From SZUA-547 sp963669315 (GTDB lineage: Bacteria; Pseudomonadota; Alphaproteobacteria; Rhodobacterales; Rhodobacteraceae), in NCBI GenBank assembly GCA_963669315.1, contig OY770021.1:2790001-2854000 (forward strand): a stretch of DNA of 64,000 nt, in the 5' to 3' direction. The notes under the pieces were generated by a model. It had not been told where the DNA came from. It worked only from the letters and a program-made list of their open reading frames with translations, and did no database searches. Positions 51,962-61,112 of this stretch are shown here, piece by piece; position 1 is the first letter of the stretch, and each line of letters starts with the position of its first letter. Both the position numbers and the translations under genes were made by a program.

Positions 51962-53031
51962 TCGTCCGGCAGAAGAACTGGGCCTGTCGGTGCCAATCCG
52001 ACAACCAGTTCCTGGCCAACCCTGAATGGATCGCCGGTCGACTCCGCCACTGCAAACACCGGACCGAACTCAGCGTTCAGCGTGTATTCCATCCGACTTC
52101 CCACATAGGTCGCCTTGTTCACCGACGCTGAGAATCCGTTGCCTGCGTTAAGAACCAATCGGGACGGACGCACAGCCAACGTGGCCGGACCCGGACCAAG
52201 TCCTCTGGAGTCCAGCCGATGATGGTAACCTGCCAGTGAAATGTCAGCCACGCCTCCCTCGACGCCTGTAATTTCGCACGGAATCAAGTTCGCTTCACCA
52301 ATAAAGTCGGCGACAAAGCGGTCGGCTGGCGCGTCGTAAAGCTCTCGCGGCGTTCCAATTTGCGCGATTGAGGCGTTGCGCATCACCACGATCACGTCTG
52401 AGACGGCCAGCGCCTCTTCCTGATCATGGGTGACATAGACCACGGTCATGCCCAGACTTTGTTGGATGTCCCGGATTTCCTCGCGCATTTGTCGACGCAA
52501 CTTCGCGTCGAGATTCGACAGTGGCTCATCGAACAACAGCACCTGCGGCTCCAGCACCAGGGCGCGCGCAACCGCCACGCGCTGTTGTTGCCCGCCTGAA
52601 AGTTCGCTGGGAAGGCGGTCGCCGAAATCCGTCAGCCCTACGAGATCCAACCCCTGCACCGCTCTTTCACGCGCATCCGCTTTGTTGAAACCGGAGAATG
52701 TCAGTCCATAAGTTACGTTCTCAAGAACCGTCATATGGGGAAACAGCGCATAGGACTGGAACACCATCGAGACGTCGCGATCAGTCGCTGGCAGCTTCGT
52801 TACGTCCCGGTCGCCAATGAAGATCTCCCCTCTGGTTGCCATTTCCAGCCCGGCGATCATTCGCAGCGTCGTCGTCTTGCCACATCCCGATGGTCCCAGA
52901 AGCGTCACCAGCTTGCCCGCCTCGATCTCCAGGCTGATGTCGTCGACCGCGACCACGTCCCGGCCATACACCTTTGTGACGCCACGAAAACTGACCGGGG
53001 CCGCTTTACTACTGATCTTCGCAGTTCCCAT
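51958..53031 (-). CDS. ABC importer ATPase (AfuC/FbpC/PotA type)
   Basis: A 357-residue ATPase: Walker A GPSGCGKTTT, Q-loop VFQSYALFPHM, signature LSGGQQQRVAVARAL, Walker B LLFDEPLSNLD, H-loop YVTHDQEEA, and a C-terminal TOBE-type domain from about 245. Lies downstream of the double-permease gene with an 11-base gap, third gene of the importer operon. Confidence 0.9.
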   Translation of the reverse strand: MGTAKISSKAAPVSFRGVTKVYGRDVVAVDDISLEIEAGKLVTLLGPSGCGKTTTLRMIAGLEMATRGEIFIGDRDVTKLPATDRDVSMVFQSYALFPHMTVLENVTYGLTFSGFNKADARERAVQGLDLVGLTDFGDRLPSELSGGQQQRVAVARALVLEPQVLLFDEPLSNLDAKLRRQMREEIRDIQQSLGMTVVYVTHDQEEALAVSDVIVVMRNASIAQIGTPRELYDAPADRFVADFIGEANLIPCEITGVEGGVADISLAGYHHRLDSRGLGPGPATLAVRPSRLVLNAGNGFSASVNKATYVGSRMEYTLNAEFGPVFAVAESTGDPFRVGQELVVGLAPTGPVLLPDD

Positions 53032-53042
53032 ACCCAGTTCTC

Positions 53043-55250
53043 CTAAGTGACCGCTGTTCGCCGGCCGATCCGCGTCTTTCCAACCAGAAGCTGCAAGAGC
53101 CCAACTGCCGACAGCATCACGAATATCAAAGTGGTCGAATAGGCGATGGCCAAGCCATAGTCGTTATTCTCAACACGACCGATGATGTAACTGGTGGCCA
53201 TGTCGTAGTTGGCGGAGACAAGGAAGATCACCGCTGAAATCGCGGTCATGGCGCGCACGAAGCTGTAGACCAGCGCGGCCAGAATCGCCGGCCTTAGCAG
53301 CGGCAGGATGACTTTGCGGAAAGTTTGCCAGCTGTTGGCGCCCAAGGTCAGCGACGACTCGTCCAATGACTTGTCCAATTGCGACATTGATGCGATCCCG
53401 GCGCGCACCCCAACCGGCATGTTCCGGAATATGAAACTGACCACCAGAATAATGCCCGTGCCGGTGATCTCCACCGGGGGCACGTTGAATGCCAGAATAT
53501 AGCTGACGCCAATCACGGTGCCCGGAATGGCGAAGGACAGCATTGTTCCGAATTCGAATGCATTCTTGCCTGCAAAATTCTGCCGAGTCAGCAGATACGC
53601 AGTGATTAGGCCCACTGCAGCCGTCAAAGGCGCGGCGATAGCGGCAATCTGCACCGTGGTCCAAAAACTGTCCCAGGCGGCGCCGCTCCAGCGAATGCCG
53701 GTATCCTCAATCCTGACGGAGAATGCGGTGACATAGTGCTTGAATGTCAAAGTGTTATTGACGCCCCAAAGCTCTACAACACTGCCGTAGAGGATCATCC
53801 CATAGATGATAACGGTGAATGCGCCCCAGATGCCGGCGACGGCGAAGACCGGGATCGAGAGCCCGCGCGGCATCTTCGGGTGCACGCCAGCGTCTCCCTT
53901 ACCCGAGACCGTGGTGTAGCTTTTCTTTCCCAGCCAGAAGCGCTGTGCATAGAAGGCCGCCAGCGTGAAGCTCAACAGCACCAGCGCCACCACAGCGGCG
54001 CGTCCCTGATCGTATTGCGCGCCAACGATGGCGAAAAAGATCTCGGTCGATAGCACATCGAAGTTTCCGCCCAGGATCAGCGGATTGCCAAAATCCGCCA
54101 TGCTTTCGATGAAGCCGATCAGAAAGGCGTTCGCCAGGCCGGGCCGCATCAGCGGCAGAGACACGGTGCGAAACACCTGCCAGCGGTTCGCGCGCAGGGT
54201 CTGCGCGGCTTCCTCCATCGAGGGGCTTACGCCCTCCACGACGCCGATCAGCACAAGAAAGGCGATCGGCGTATAGGCCAGAATTTGCGCGATCAGGATG
54301 CCGGGCATGCCATAAAGCCAGCGCGTCGGCTGAATCCCGAACACGTCCGATATGAACACTGTGACCGCCCCGGAAAGGCCGAACAGAAGGATCAGCGCCA
54401 GGCCGATCACGAATGGAGGCGTGATGATAGGAAGCACTGTCAGCGCGCGCAGCACCCGCGTGTGCCGAAAGCCGGATCGCGTGACGACAAGCGCGAAGAC
54501 GAGGCCCAGAACAGTAGTGATGGTGCCGACGGCGACCGCCAAAAACAGTGAATTCAGCGCAGCGCCGCAACGCCCGGCCCCGGTCAGGCATCCGACCCCC
54601 CAAAGCCGACGGTCGACGAACTTTTCGGCGAAGGTCAGCGCTGAATAACCGCCTCCATCAGTGATAAATGCGGCGGACAACATTTTAGCAATCGGGAAGA
54701 AGACAAAGGCTGTGACAATAAGGATCACGAACCCGATCGCGCCAACGACGAAGACGTCGCCATTGACCGCGCCACGCGCCGCGATACCGTGGGTGAAGAT
54801 AAACAAAAAAGCGCTGGCGACTAGCAACGCGCCATAGCCCATGCCGAACTGGCGGTCGCCAAGCGGTCCGAAGGCGGCCTCCAGCCAGCCGAAATTCCAA
54901 CCACGGATGCCAATGCCGAATCCCTGCGCAATCAAAGCGCTAAAGCCAAGCGCGCCAGAGAGGATCAGAATTTTCGCGAAGGTCGGATCAGTCTTGCGAC
55001 GCTTCAGAACGAATAGCGGCGCCACAAGGAATGGAATCATCGGCGCCAGCCAAAGCTTTTCGCCCTGTCCGATCAGAAACGCGGCGGGCGCATAGTCATC
55101 GTCAAACGGGTAGCCGTCTGTCAGCCACTCAAATTTGAAAAACCCGTCTTGAATCCCATACCAGGGCAGCAACAGGAACCCGACCCATCCCGTAGCAATC
55201 CAGAAGATCAGTACGGAATGGGACGAGGTGTCGGTTGAGGCGCGCCGCAA
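53043..55250 (-). CDS. ABC importer permease, fused double-permease type (AfuB-like)
   Basis: A 735-residue membrane protein with two BPD_transp_1 units. EAA loops are EEAAQTLRANRWQVFRTVSL in the first half and ESSLTLGANSWQTFRKVILP in the second, so one polypeptide gives both halves of the channel. The N-terminal 200 residues add extra helices (LLLPWYGIQDGFFKFEWL). AfuB and FbpB have the same fused layout; length is at the long end. Three bases after the binding-protein gene. Confidence 0.88.
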   Translation of the reverse strand: MRRASTDTSSHSVLIFWIATGWVGFLLLPWYGIQDGFFKFEWLTDGYPFDDDYAPAAFLIGQGEKLWLAPMIPFLVAPLFVLKRRKTDPTFAKILILSGALGFSALIAQGFGIGIRGWNFGWLEAAFGPLGDRQFGMGYGALLVASAFLFIFTHGIAARGAVNGDVFVVGAIGFVILIVTAFVFFPIAKMLSAAFITDGGGYSALTFAEKFVDRRLWGVGCLTGAGRCGAALNSLFLAVAVGTITTVLGLVFALVVTRSGFRHTRVLRALTVLPIITPPFVIGLALILLFGLSGAVTVFISDVFGIQPTRWLYGMPGILIAQILAYTPIAFLVLIGVVEGVSPSMEEAAQTLRANRWQVFRTVSLPLMRPGLANAFLIGFIESMADFGNPLILGGNFDVLSTEIFFAIVGAQYDQGRAAVVALVLLSFTLAAFYAQRFWLGKKSYTTVSGKGDAGVHPKMPRGLSIPVFAVAGIWGAFTVIIYGMILYGSVVELWGVNNTLTFKHYVTAFSVRIEDTGIRWSGAAWDSFWTTVQIAAIAAPLTAAVGLITAYLLTRQNFAGKNAFEFGTMLSFAIPGTVIGVSYILAFNVPPVEITGTGIILVVSFIFRNMPVGVRAGIASMSQLDKSLDESSLTLGANSWQTFRKVILPLLRPAILAALVYSFVRAMTAISAVIFLVSANYDMATSYIIGRVENNDYGLAIAYSTTLIFVMLSAVGLLQLLVGKTRIGRRTAVT

Positions 55251-55253
55251 TTC

Positions 55254-56279
55254 TTACTGCGGAAGCGTTGAGACGTCGTCGTCCCACTTTTTCAGCAGCC
55301 GCTTACGCTCATCACTGGAGCCATATTTCTTGAAGTCGTAGTCGATCAGCTTGATCGTCGACATGTCCGGCGCAGACGGCGATGTCTCAGCGCCCGTATT
55401 CGAAGGCACCTGGAACGCATTGACCTGCAGTGCGAGGTTCTGCGCTTCGGCGCTGAGCGCCCAGTCGTAGAATTTCTTCGCTTCATCCATGTTCCGCGCG
55501 CCGGAGACAATCGACATTGAGCCGATCTCGTACCCCGTGCCTTCGCACGGCGCGACGACCTTGATCGGGAAACCGGCCACAGCCTGCTTCACAGCATCAT
55601 GCATAAAGACGATGCCGATAGTGTTCTCTCCGCGGCCCGCAGCCTTGATCGGCGCCGATCCGGATTTGGTGTACTGATTGATATTGGCGTGCAGGCCCTT
55701 CATGAACTCGAAGCCTTCATCCTCACCAAAAATTTGCACCATAGAAGCCAGCGTCGTGTAGGCGGTGCCCGATGAGTTTGGGTTCGCCATCTGAACATGG
55801 CCCTTGTACTCAGGCTTCAGAAGGTCTTTCCAGCATGCAGGCTCTGGCAGGTTGTTGGCCGACAAAATATCGGCGTTATAGCCGTACCCAAGCGCGCCGG
55901 AGTAGATGCCAATAGTGCGATCACCCGCACTTTCAGCCTGCGAGATCGCCCATGGGTGCAGTTGGTCGCGCATTGGCGAAACATAGGCCTCGGTCAACCC
56001 TTCCTCAGCGGCTTGCAAATGCGGATCGCCCGTACCGCCCCACCAGATGTCACCCTTGGGGTTGGAGGATTCCGCCTTCACCTGCGCGAAAGTCTCGCCA
56101 GAACTCTTGCGGGTCATGTTGACATCGATGCCCGTCGCATCTTCAAAACTGCGCGCCAGAAGTTGGCACCAGTCTTCCTGTGCGCTGCAGTAAAGCGTTA
56201 GACTCGCGGCCTGCGCGGCCCCTACGGATGTAAAAACAGCGAGCGCGGTCGAGCACGCCAATGTGCGAATAGTCTTCAT
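55254..56279 (-). CDS. Periplasmic binding protein, AfuA/FbpA-like
   Basis: A 341-residue exported protein; ATG at 56279 follows GGGAGGT and starts the signal peptide (AQA-AS). LTLYCSAQEDWCQLLARSFE then MTRKSSGETFAQVKAESSNP and KGDIWWGGTGDPHLQAAEEG resemble the AfuA branch. FbpA proteins bind Fe3+ through two Tyr; AfuA binds hexose phosphates. A YY pair of FbpA near the C terminus is not obvious (only IDYDFKKYG), which favours an organic or phosphorylated ligand. Assignment by resemblance only. Confidence 0.75.
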   Translation of the reverse strand: MKTIRTLACSTALAVFTSVGAAQAASLTLYCSAQEDWCQLLARSFEDATGIDVNMTRKSSGETFAQVKAESSNPKGDIWWGGTGDPHLQAAEEGLTEAYVSPMRDQLHPWAISQAESAGDRTIGIYSGALGYGYNADILSANNLPEPACWKDLLKPEYKGHVQMANPNSSGTAYTTLASMVQIFGEDEGFEFMKGLHANINQYTKSGSAPIKAAGRGENTIGIVFMHDAVKQAVAGFPIKVVAPCEGTGYEIGSMSIVSGARNMDEAKKFYDWALSAEAQNLALQVNAFQVPSNTGAETSPSAPDMSTIKLIDYDFKKYGSSDERKRLLKKWDDDVSTLPQ

Positions 56280-56623
56280 GTTAACCTCCCTGGTTTTCTT
56301 TTGACGGTTCGCCTTTTGACTGTGTCTCATTCAGCGCTTGATTAAAGTCGGTGTGCTCTCCGCAATCGTCCGGAAAGCAACCATCTTGGCTTTTCTCCGT
56401 TCGCACGAAGCCACCCGGGCGCTGTTATTCGCACAGCTTAGACATTGTGCAAAATTCGAGCATCAAAACTTGTACTAATCAATGATTCTCATCCTAAATA
56501 TTGGGAAATTTCACATTCTGAGCGCTTGGCGGCTGTGGGAGATGCTATTCAGCGGCGCAACGAGCCCAGTTCTGCTACTACAGGATAGTCGCGCGCGTTG
56601 ATGTCGTTTTCCCGTGTCCAGTT
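56280..56623. other. Divergent regulatory region of the importer and HAD genes
   Basis: No gene. It must hold both promoters. A more A+T-rich segment about 56440-56520 contains TTGTAC and TAAATA 19 bases apart, a weak sigma-70-like candidate on the plus strand. No riboswitch or strong palindrome seen. Confidence 0.4.
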
Positions 56624-57316
56624 ATGGAGCCCTTGCAAATGACGCCATCGGGAAACACCCAACATATCGACTACTCACGATACCGTGCGGCGATCTTCGA
56701 TCTGGACGGGACGCTGGTTCACTCGGAGCATGCATGGGAGGCCGCGAAGATCGAAATCGCCGCCCGGCACGGTCTTTCACCGTCCCGCGCTCTGCTTCAC
56801 GCGCATGTTGGGCGGGGCCTCTCCGCATTCTTGGATGATCTGTTCAATCACCGGCTGTCGCAAACAGAGCGCGACGAGATAGGAAATCAGATTGGCGCCG
56901 TGGCGGATGAGTTGTTGCCAGAGATGCGAACGCCGGTATCTGGCGCGCCAGAACTACTTTGCTCCCTGCATGACAAAGGATTGAGTATCGCGATATGTTC
57001 GTCTTCGCCGCGCCGACACATCGTGGGCGCACTCGAAATGCTCGGCGTCTCTAACCGCGTTGAAGCCATTGTTTCGGCCGCGGAATTGCCCCGCGGGAAG
57101 CCTGATCCATTGCCCTATGTCGCAACTCTAGAGGCGCTCGGCCTTGCGCCTCATGAGGCTTGTGCGTTCGAAGATTCATTGCCCGGCGCACAGTCGGCTT
57201 TCGCTGCTGGAATATCAGTTCTGGCTGTTGGCGAATGCTGTACAGGCTCCGATTTTTCGTTCTGCCAAGTTATGGCGGAGAGTTTTGGCGACTTGATCGA
57301 AAGCCGTTGCCAGTGA
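56624..57316 (+). CDS. HAD-superfamily phosphatase (beta-phosphoglucomutase-like)
   Basis: A 230-residue cytosolic phosphatase of subfamily IA. Motif I DLDGTLVHSE with nucleophile Asp26 and acid Asp28, motif II CSSS, motif III Lys in RGKPDP and motif IV EDSLPGAQSAFAAG. The helical cap (residues 35-100) is of the C1 type as in sugar-phosphate phosphatases. An ATG five codons later is an alternative start. Divergent from the importer operon; upstream of the isomerase gene. Confidence 0.85.
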   Translation: MEPLQMTPSGNTQHIDYSRYRAAIFDLDGTLVHSEHAWEAAKIEIAARHGLSPSRALLHAHVGRGLSAFLDDLFNHRLSQTERDEIGNQIGAVADELLPEMRTPVSGAPELLCSLHDKGLSIAICSSSPRRHIVGALEMLGVSNRVEAIVSAAELPRGKPDPLPYVATLEALGLAPHEACAFEDSLPGAQSAFAAGISVLAVGECCTGSDFSFCQVMAESFGDLIESRCQ

Positions 57317-57431
57317 TCGACCCTGTCAGCCCGATGTTCACTTATTCGGATTAGTGCAGGGTGATCTGGCGAGCAGCTCACCTAGACGGCTACTGTAGTG
57401 ATCAAGTTTCTGATCTGCCGGAGGAAGTCGC

Positions 57432-58136
57432 ATGAAGCGTTCCCACATCAACGCCATTATGGGCGAAGCGGACGAACTGATCCGATCCTACGGCTTCGTC
57501 CTTCCGCCTTTCGCTTATTGGACGCCGGGCGAGTTCGAAGCCAAACGGGACGTGGCGAGGAACGTCATCGACGCCCACTGTGGTTGGGACATCACCGATT
57601 ACGGCGCCGGCCGGTTTGACGAGATGGGGCTGTTCCTATTCACGCTGCGCAATGGCCGCCTGACCGATCTGCAGCGCGGCGGCGGTATGTGCTACGCCGA
57701 GAAACTGCTGATTTCGAGGCAGGATCAGCTGTCGCCGATGCACACCCATGTCATCAAGGCTGAAGATATCATCAACCGAGGCGGCGCGACGCTTGTGGTA
57801 GAGCTCTACGGCTCCGACGACGAAGGTCGCTGCGACGGGGATCGCGGTGGGACCGTCTGGTGCGACGGGGTCAAGCGAGAATTCGCTCCTGGCGAGAAAC
57901 TGAAACTGAGGCCTGGCCAGAGCGTGACGCTGACGCCAGGCGACTGGCACGCTTTCTGGGGTGAAGGCGGCGATGTTCTGATCGGCGAGGTTTCGACGGT
58001 CAATGACGACGAGACCGATAACATATTCCGGGATTCGATCAGCCGCTTTGCTTCTGTCGAAGAAGACGAACGACCAGTTCACCTGCTGGTCAGCGACTAT
58101 AAAACCTGGCTGGGCGAGCCCCAACTTTCGGGCTGA
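57432..58136 (+). CDS. D-lyxose isomerase-like cupin
   Basis: A 234-residue protein with opening RSHINAIMGEADELIRSYGF and PPFAYWTP typical of the D-lyxose ketol-isomerase family, which interconverts D-lyxose and D-xylulose (and D-mannose and D-fructose). Metal ligands of the cupin core: His, His and Glu in PMHTHVIKAEDI and the later His in TPGDWHAFWGEGGD. RBS CGGAGGA. Context with an importer and two phosphatases suggests a sugar released from a phosphate ester is isomerised next. Confidence 0.85.
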   Translation: MKRSHINAIMGEADELIRSYGFVLPPFAYWTPGEFEAKRDVARNVIDAHCGWDITDYGAGRFDEMGLFLFTLRNGRLTDLQRGGGMCYAEKLLISRQDQLSPMHTHVIKAEDIINRGGATLVVELYGSDDEGRCDGDRGGTVWCDGVKREFAPGEKLKLRPGQSVTLTPGDWHAFWGEGGDVLIGEVSTVNDDETDNIFRDSISRFASVEEDERPVHLLVSDYKTWLGEPQLSG

Positions 58137-58321
58137 ATGGAGCCGGCAAGCCGGACGAGCATCGCTTTCCACGAATGGACACTTCTAAAAGCCTCGCCCG
58201 TCCAGCGCATTGATGATTCACTCCGCCTGAATGAGGTGTCTGATGTCAGCACCCATCGGACAGATTTATGGGTTTGAGCAACGGAGGATTTCTGGCTCAT
58301 CGAAGCCATTATGGAGCGAAG

Positions 58322-58707
58322 ATGAACAAGAAATCCGGAACATCGAAGGACGCCGCTGATAAATTGGTCAGGGGCATCAAGTGGAAGACCCGCAAACAGT
58401 ATTCAGCCGAAGAGAAGATCAGGATTGTCCTGGCAGGTCTGCGCGGTGAGGAGAGCAGCGCCGAATTGTGCCGCCGAGAAGGGATCGCCACGAGCCTCTA
58501 CTATTCCTGGTCGAAGGAGTTCCTAGGTGAGGCCGCCAGCGCGCCATCGGTTAAAGCGCAAGGCCGAACGGCAAACGCCGGCTGGCGGGGGATACCGCCC
58601 GTCAGGCGACGAGCCCCGAGGTGAAGGAGCTCCGCGCTGAATCCGCGGCGCTCAAGGAGGCGGTCGCCGATCTCACGTTGGAAAATCGTCTGCTTAAGAA
58701 AGCATGA
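58322..58707 (+). pseudogene. IS3-family orfA-like gene with a frameshift
   Basis: IKWKTRKQYSAEEKIRIVLA then ELCRREGIATSLYYSWSKEF is an HTH_Tnp_1-type orfA. Near 58540-58590 the frame changes; the restored end reads EVKELRAESAALKEAVADLT then LENRLLKKA with stop at 58705. No orfB follows; integrase sequence begins right after the stop, so the element is truncated. Confidence 0.75.
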
Positions 58708-58960
58708 TCGGGGATGGGGTGGCCGCCTTTGCGAGCAAGTCGCTTGTTTTCGAGCGCATCTTCCCGCGCCTCAGCCAAAGTCACGATATTGGCGCCGCCA
58801 AGGCCCATTTTCCGAAGCTTGCCGCGGATCATGATACGCTGGAACCAGAACTTTCCGCCGCTCGCATCGACCCGAAGATAGAGGCCGGTCCCGCCGCCGA
58901 CATGATACTTGCCTGGCTCCAACGCCGAGCGCGCTTTCGCCGCCGAGGGTCACTTTCGAT
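58708..58960 (-). pseudogene. 5' remnant of a tyrosine recombinase (DUF4102/P4-type integrase)
   Basis: The minus strand encodes ALEPGKYHVGGGTGLYLRVD then KFWFQRIMIRGKLRKMGLGG and VTLAEAREDALENKRLARKG, the arm-binding domain of P4-family integrases. The start region has a frameshift near 58960, and the sequence is cut off at 58707 by the IS3 relic, so the catalytic R-H-R-Y domain is absent. Its 5' end faces the repeat at 59130, as expected for an integrase next to its attachment site. Confidence 0.75.
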
Positions 58961-59129
58961 TTCGCCGCGCCAAACCTCTCGGCAACTCTTGCTCCATTTC
59001 TTCCCCTAAATACTGGCGGAATATGTAGGAACATGCCGGAACGGTTTGGGTGATAAAAAGGCTTAATTACCTATCATAATTAAATATTTTGGAACGCTGT
59101 GGAAGTGTTCAGAATACGCTATGGCGCAA

Positions 59130-59143
59130 TGCTGGGTGCGCCA
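59130..59143 (+). repeat. Right attachment repeat, copy of tRNA-Arg 3' end
   Basis: TGCTGGGTGCGCCA, exact copy of 50641-50654, with A+T-rich DNA just to its left (59040-59090). Confidence 0.7.
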
Positions 59144-59189
59144 ACCTTCTCAATAGCCAAACTTTTGCTGCTGCCGAAAATCTCGGCGT

Positions 59190-59840
59190 TTAATGCGCCG
59201 CAGCCGCCGCCTGAATAACGCCCAGCGTGTCGAGGCCTTTCACGATCATCTCGACGCCCATCGCGGTCAGAAGAATGCCGAAGACGATCTCAGAGATGAT
59301 CAGGCTGGTTGGGTTGAGGCGCTTGGACAACTTGTCGGCATTCCGGAAAACCAGCAGATCGAACGCGCCGATCAGCAGGATCATGCCGACCACGATCGCC
59401 GCGCCCAGGCCGGTCTGAACCTGACTGGACGCCATCAAAAGCACCGTCACGCCCACGGGGTTCAACAGATAGGGAACCGCCAGCGGATACACCGCGATCT
59501 GATGATGATCGAGTGGCGTGTCATGCTCTTTCTCCGGCTCGTGGTCCGGTCCAGCGGCCATCTTCAGGGCCAACAAGACCAGCACCAGCCCGCCCGCCAC
59601 AGCGACTTCCGCGCTGGTGATATGCAAAAGCTTCATCAGAATCGCGCCGGTGAAAAACAGCACAAACGCGGTCGCAACCGCAGTCTTGACCATTTTCGTG
59701 CCAGTTTCGCGCTGCTGCTCAGGCGTGAAGCTCTTCGTTTTCTCCAGAAACGGCACCAAGGCGATTTTCGGCCCCATGCCAATCAGCATCAGCAGAAACA
59801 ATGTCGTCAGTAATTTCGGGTCGACCGAAGACAATTCCAT
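59190..59840 (-). CDS. MarC-family integral membrane protein
   Basis: A 216-residue protein with six hydrophobic segments, LLTTLFLLMLIGMGPKIALVPFLEKT at the start and AVYPLAVPYLLNPVGVTVLL in the middle, as in the MarC/UPF0056 family, whose transport role is not established. A His/Glu-rich loop (HEPEKEHDTPLDHHQ) sits in the central cytosolic or periplasmic part. ATG at 59840 follows GGAAGG. Confidence 0.82.
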   Translation of the reverse strand: MELSSVDPKLLTTLFLLMLIGMGPKIALVPFLEKTKSFTPEQQRETGTKMVKTAVATAFVLFFTGAILMKLLHITSAEVAVAGGLVLVLLALKMAAGPDHEPEKEHDTPLDHHQIAVYPLAVPYLLNPVGVTVLLMASSQVQTGLGAAIVVGMILLIGAFDLLVFRNADKLSKRLNPTSLIISEIVFGILLTAMGVEMIVKGLDTLGVIQAAAAAH

Positions 59841-59937
59841 GGATTTCGCCCCACCTTCCAGATCACGCATTCCGCGAAGTATAAGGGGAAGTCATGGGCG
59901 ATACGCAGTGCGCCTGTCCAGAGAAAACGCGCCAGCG

Positions 59938-60756
59938 CTAGCTCGATCTCGCCCGTCGCGGTTTCGCTTTCTCGACTGACATTTCGTAGAGACCCAAACG
60001 CTTGCGCGCGGTGCGCGCCCGGCCGTCTACGGCGCTGCTGGCGGAGAATTCGGCGCGTACGAAATCCAGATGCGCTTCCGCCGCTTCCGCGGCCGCTTCC
60101 GGGTCGCCGTTCAGAACGCCGGCTGCAATCGCCTGATGCTGCGTCAGCAGCTTCTCGCGGGCGCCGGGGCGACGATACAGCTGCTCTCGATTATAGAAGA
60201 TGCCGCGCAGCATCAGCTCATAGATCGAGCCCATTACATGAACCAGCATGGAGTTGTGGGCCGCGTCGGCCACCGCCGCGTGAAGGCCGACATCCAATTC
60301 CGCCTCCTCGGCGGGGTCAGCCTGACCATGCGCGGATTCCATGCGCTCCACGATATTGCGGATAATCGAGCGGTCATGATCGGTGGCGCGTCTCGCGGCC
60401 AGGAACGCGGCGTAGCCTTCTAGTTCGCGCCGAAACTCCAGATAATCGAAAAACGCCTCGGCGTGCCGCGAGTAGAGGTCCACCATCGCGGGAGAGAGCG
60501 CGGCGCCCGTCAGATCGGCGACAAAGGTGCCTTCGCCGTGCTTGACCGTCAGCAGCCCCCGGTCCTCGAGCACCTTGATCGCGTCGCGCACTTTGGGGCG
60601 GGAAACTTCGACCAACTCGGCCAATTCGCGCTCTGAGGGCAATTTCTGCCCGCTTTTCAGAACGCCCGAGATGACCAGCTGCTCGATCTGACCGATCACG
60701 GCCTCGGACACCGAATCAAGCTCTATCGGCTCGAAGATTTGTTTCGCGGTTTCCAT
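59938..60756 (-). CDS. FadR-subfamily GntR transcriptional regulator
   Basis: A 272-residue regulator; ATG at 60756 has GGAGCG in front (a TTG ten codons upstream is open too). N-terminal winged HTH: SGQKLPSERELAELVEVSRPKVRDAIKVLEDRGLLTVKHGEGTFV. C-terminal FCD domain with metal-type His (HAAVADAAHNSML and AHLDFVRAEF). Divergent from the second TRAP system, so likely its local ligand-responsive regulator. Confidence 0.88.
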   Translation of the reverse strand: METAKQIFEPIELDSVSEAVIGQIEQLVISGVLKSGQKLPSERELAELVEVSRPKVRDAIKVLEDRGLLTVKHGEGTFVADLTGAALSPAMVDLYSRHAEAFFDYLEFRRELEGYAAFLAARRATDHDRSIIRNIVERMESAHGQADPAEEAELDVGLHAAVADAAHNSMLVHVMGSIYELMLRGIFYNREQLYRRPGAREKLLTQHQAIAAGVLNGDPEAAAEAAEAHLDFVRAEFSASSAVDGRARTARKRLGLYEMSVEKAKPRRARSS

Positions 60757-60786
60757 GGCGCGCTCCGGTTCGTGCGACTGCGACAA

Positions 60787-61112
60787 GGCTAGTTAAGAAG
60801 GTAATTATTGTAAACCACAAAGCCGGAGAGATGAATCCTCAATTTTCGCTCGCAAGCGCTGCCCTGTGGCCGGCGCTCGTAATTTAACAACGTTTTTTCA
60901 ATGCCTTGCTAGTGCGGCACCGAGTGTGCGGGGCCCGTGACCACTAGGCCGTCATAGGTTGCTGTGGCCCAGGCCTTTATGGCGCAAAGCGATTAGTGGT
61001 AAAAAAAGTTGATGACTTATTTTAGTGGTTAAGATAATTAACCTCTCGATCGCGCCTCACGATGAGTCGCTGTTCAGGACCGGGTCTTCCGGTCGTTTGA
61101 GGAGGAAGAATT
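60787..61112. promoter_or_regulatory. Divergent regulator/TRAP control region with paired operator-like sites
   Basis: GGTTAA-GATAA-TTAACC at 61027-61043 is a perfect 6-bp-arm palindrome 70 bases before the binding-protein ATG. GGTAATTATTGTAAACC at 60800-60816 has the same 17-base length and ends GG...CC near the regulator gene. The octamer TTAGTGGT is repeated at 60993 and 61022 (29 bases apart). These fit FadR-type control of both directions. Confidence 0.5.

Larger units (their letters stand above)
50641..59143. mobile_element. Candidate integrated island in tRNA-Arg, about 8.5 kb
   Basis: The tRNA 3' end TGCTGGGTGCGCCA (50641-50654) recurs as a direct repeat at 59130-59143. Just inside the distal repeat is the broken 5' part of a tyrosine-integrase gene reading inward, the usual layout for an att site beside int. 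Inside are gene scraps (HAMP-type, IS3 orfA) and an AfuABC-like transport cluster with two phosphatases and an isomerase. The regions outside (Sco, MarC) look like ordinary chromosome. Direct repeat plus integrase plus tRNA is strong, but the integrase is decayed, so the island is no longer mobile. Confidence 0.7.
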
